Shown here: positions 5,731-7,222 of the stretch, one piece after another | Layout: the number at the start of each line of letters is the position of its first letter | How positions within the stretch are numbered: the first letter of the stretch is position 1 | Translations under genes and position numbers: made by a program | Assembly: GCA_900544025.1 (NCBI GenBank) | Contig: UQTM01000112.1 | Location: 1 to 7,222, forward strand | Source: an uncultured Odoribacter sp. | GTDB lineage: Bacteria; Bacteroidota; Bacteroidia; Bacteroidales; Marinifilaceae | Direction of reading: 5' to 3' | DNA length: 7,222 nucleotides | Notes under the pieces: generated by a model | What the model saw: the letters and a program-made list of their open reading frames with translations, nothing else | Told to the model about the DNA's origin: nothing | Database searches by the model: none

Positions 5731-6591
5731 ATGAAATTGAAAATGACCTTAATCGCTTTTTTAGGCATGGTTTTATGGATGTTGCCTGCCTGTAGTGACA
5801 ATAATGATGACGATGATTCGAATAACGGAGGAAATCAACCGGAGCAGGCGGTGCTATCTGCATTTTCCGCAAAATATGCCGGGGCTTTAAATGTCGAATG
5901 GGAAGCGAAAGGGGATTATTGGGAAGCCGATTTCGATTTAGGAAGTGTAGATTATGATGCCTGGTTCGGGAAAACGGGAGTCTGGCTCAGGGAAGAATAT
6001 GAAGTGAATTATAACGATATTCCCCAGCCGGTGAAAACTTCTATCGAAGGAAGCATCGATTATCCTTCTGCCTCGTGGACTCCCGACCGTTCGGTGGACG
6101 TTGTAAAAAACCTAAATACCCCGGTATGGTATGGAGTGGAATTGAAAAATGGAGGAAACGAAGTTACGGTGTGGGTGGATGCCAGTGGCAATGGAATTAA
6201 AGATGTGTCGGAAGATTACAACGGAAGCGGGATCCCGGCGCAGATTCGTAGCTGGATTGGAGAAAAATATCCCAAAGCCGTGACGCTGGAAGTTGAAAAA
6301 ATAATGGATTTGACTTTCGAGGCTACTGTTTTGGATGCCGATCAGGTGAAAACCATTTATTTCGACCGGAGTTTCGGCTGGACGCACACCGTGTGGTTTG
6401 TAGCTGAAGCAGATGTGCCCCAGGTGGTATTGGAGGTGCTTTCATGGCCTGCCTACGCAGATTATTCGGTGAAACAGATACAGTACCAGCAATATGCCGG
6501 TGGAGACCGTTATCATTTCCTACTGGGAAAAACCGGAAGCCTGGATATGACCGTGAATGTGGACCCGGAAGGGAATATTATTTTGAATTAA
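5731..6591 (+). CDS. Surface lipoprotein with PepSY-like domains
   Basis: This is a 286-residue secreted lipoprotein. Residues 1-20 form a signal peptide with Lys residues, a hydrophobic core and the lipobox LPAC, so Cys21 would be lipidated. The following SDNNDDDDS is an acidic stretch of the kind that directs Bacteroidetes lipoproteins to the outer face of the outer membrane. The mature part contains the motifs of the Bacteroidetes PepSY-like (BLIP-like) family: a segment with FSAKYAGALNVEWEAKGDYWEADF (45-68 region), then AWFGKTGVWLREEYEV, IPQPVKTSI and a second similar unit from about residue 165 (GIPAQIRSWIGEKYPKA) to the end. Proteins of this family are small periplasmic or surface proteins of unsettled function. 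It has its own promoter and is followed by a strong hairpin, so it is probably monocistronic. Family assignment is from recognisable motifs; the ligand is unknown. Confidence 0.85.
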   Translation: MKLKMTLIAFLGMVLWMLPACSDNNDDDDSNNGGNQPEQAVLSAFSAKYAGALNVEWEAKGDYWEADFDLGSVDYDAWFGKTGVWLREEYEVNYNDIPQPVKTSIEGSIDYPSASWTPDRSVDVVKNLNTPVWYGVELKNGGNEVTVWVDASGNGIKDVSEDYNGSGIPAQIRSWIGEKYPKAVTLEVEKIMDLTFEATVLDADQVKTIYFDRSFGWTHTVWFVAEADVPQVVLEVLSWPAYADYSVKQIQYQQYAGGDRYHFLLGKTGSLDMTVNVDPEGNIILN

Positions 6592-6623
6592 TCTTTATCG
6601 GGACTGTCCCGGATTATTCCGAT

Positions 6624-6657
6624 TTTGTCTAATTTTATCCCGGAAAATTTACGTTTT
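6624..6657 (+). promoter_or_regulatory. Possible promoter of the C_GCAxxG_C_C gene
   Basis: TTTG (6624-6627) and TACGTTTT (6650-6657), 22 nt apart, match the Bacteroidetes boxes apart from the last base of the -7 element. The -7 box would overlap the loop and arm of the terminator hairpin, with a start site roughly 15 nt before the ATG at 6680. Weak evidence. Confidence 0.28.
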
Positions 6658-6671
6658 TCCGGGATAAAATT
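6631..6671 (+). terminator. Strong 17-bp hairpin terminator after the lipoprotein gene
   Basis: AATTTTATCCCGGAAAA (6631-6647) and its exact complement (6655-6671) form a perfect 17-bp stem with a 7-nt TTTACGT loop. The outer part is A/T-rich, so the 3' arm ends in a short A/T tract rather than a pure U-run. It lies 39 nt after the lipoprotein stop codon and only 8 nt before the next start codon, so it may also shape the next gene's leader if transcripts read through. Confidence 0.75.
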
Positions 6672-6679
6672 TATAGATT

Positions 6680-7222
6680 ATGGAAGATCGGATCAAACGG
6701 GCGGTAGAGTTATTCAAAGAAGGATTTAATTGTTCGCAGTCGGTGTGTGCTGCCTTTGCCGATATGTACGGCTACACAGAAGAACAGGCGTTGCGGATGT
6801 CGGCCTCTTTCGGCGGAGGTATCGGACGGATGCGGATGACCTGCGGCGCGGCTTGCGGAATGTTTTTACTGGCGGGTTTGCATAAAGGGAGTACGGACGG
6901 AGCCGACCGGACGGGCAAGGAGGCGAATTACAAGCTGGTGCAGCAGTTAGCGGACGAATTTGCCCGTCGTAACGGTTCTCTGGTCTGTGCTGAACTGCTC
7001 GGACTGCCTTCACACCGGAATACGGATACACAGCCGGAAAAACGGACTCCGGAATATTATAAAAAACGTCCCTGCCCCGAGCTTTGTTTCCTTGCGGCGC
7101 AGGGCGGATGTGAGCCGCAGCTTATCGCTCACGCAAAGGGAAATATGAACATCGGCAATGATAAGGACTTTTTAATCAGCGTCGTATCCCAATGCCTCCC
7201 TTATATCGGTTATCCCCGCAGT
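6680..7222 (+). CDS. C_GCAxxG_C_C family redox protein, running into a CMD-like segment; 3' end outside the window
   Basis: The ATG at 6680 opens a frame that has no stop before the window end (181 residues visible). Residues 1-134 match the C_GCAxxG_C_C putative redox family: AVELFKEGFNCSQSV (Cys18), SFGGGIGRMRMTCGAACG (Cys55, motif CGAxxG), NGSLVCAELLG (Cys103) and YYKKRPCPEL (Cys132), with two extra cysteines, Cys23 and Cys59. Family members normally stop about 10-20 residues after the RPC motif. Here the frame continues as FLAAQGGCEPQLIAHAKGNM and ends VVSQCLPYIGYPRS, which resembles the second half of a carboxymuconolactone decarboxylase (AhpD-like) domain. Leucine codon use also changes there (CTT appears only from residue 135). 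This may be a true fusion, a recombined gene or a joining error. The N-terminal assignment is strong, the fusion moderate. Confidence 0.8.
   Translation, partial: MEDRIKRAVELFKEGFNCSQSVCAAFADMYGYTEEQALRMSASFGGGIGRMRMTCGAACGMFLLAGLHKGSTDGADRTGKEANYKLVQQLADEFARRNGSLVCAELLGLPSHRNTDTQPEKRTPEYYKKRPCPELCFLAAQGGCEPQLIAHAKGNMNIGNDKDFLISVVSQCLPYIGYPRS

Noticed and set aside
6960..7148. 62-codon frame on the plus strand near the right edge
   Set aside because: It overlaps, out of frame, the C_GCAxxG_C_C gene, whose conserved Cys motifs run through the same bases.
1..7222. tRNA or rRNA genes, CRISPR arrays, insertion sequences
   Set aside because: No tRNA-like cloverleaf, spaced direct repeats, transposase or terminal inverted repeats were seen on reading both strands.

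Overview
The window looks like a chromosomal segment of a Bacteroidota bacterium, most likely a gut member of the Bacteroidales. The grounds are a perfect Bacteroidetes-type promoter (TTTG, 19 nt, TAnnTTTG), starts without Shine-Dalgarno sequences, a lipoprotein with an acidic surface-export tail after the lipobox Cys, a PepSY-like periplasmic domain typical of this phylum, and the protein families present. The genus cannot be fixed from the sequence alone.

Layout. Positions 1-1712 (+) hold the 3' part of a TPR-repeat protein gene followed after 20 nt by a divergent Fpg/Nei-type DNA glycosylase gene. A GC-rich hairpin separates this pair from a convergent three-gene methionine operon on the minus strand, read 5293 to 1728: metY (O-acetylhomoserine sulfhydrylase), metX (homoserine O-acetyltransferase), then a monofunctional homoserine dehydrogenase. 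Together these turn aspartate semialdehyde into homoserine, O-acetylhomoserine and, with sulfide, homocysteine. This is the direct sulfhydrylation route. Positions 5294-5730 are a 437-bp divergent control region. On the minus side it carries a strong promoter and a leader of about 290 nt encoding a previously uncalled 32-residue peptide that ends Met-Arg-Met-Cys-Arg-stop, with several mutually exclusive RNA pairings. On the plus side it carries a weaker promoter for a surface lipoprotein with PepSY-like domains (5731-6591). A strong 17-bp hairpin follows. The last gene (6680 to the window end) begins as a C_GCAxxG_C_C redox protein but runs on, in frame, into what looks like a carboxymuconolactone decarboxylase/AhpD-type segment.

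Most notable points: the candidate sulfur-amino-acid leader peptide and attenuator upstream of metY; a 41-nt hairpin at the metY-metX junction with an AUG in its loop, which bears on the true metX start; a glycosylase paralogue lacking the canonical Pro, Lys and zinc-finger Arg; and the possible redox-CMD fusion (or chimera) at the right edge.
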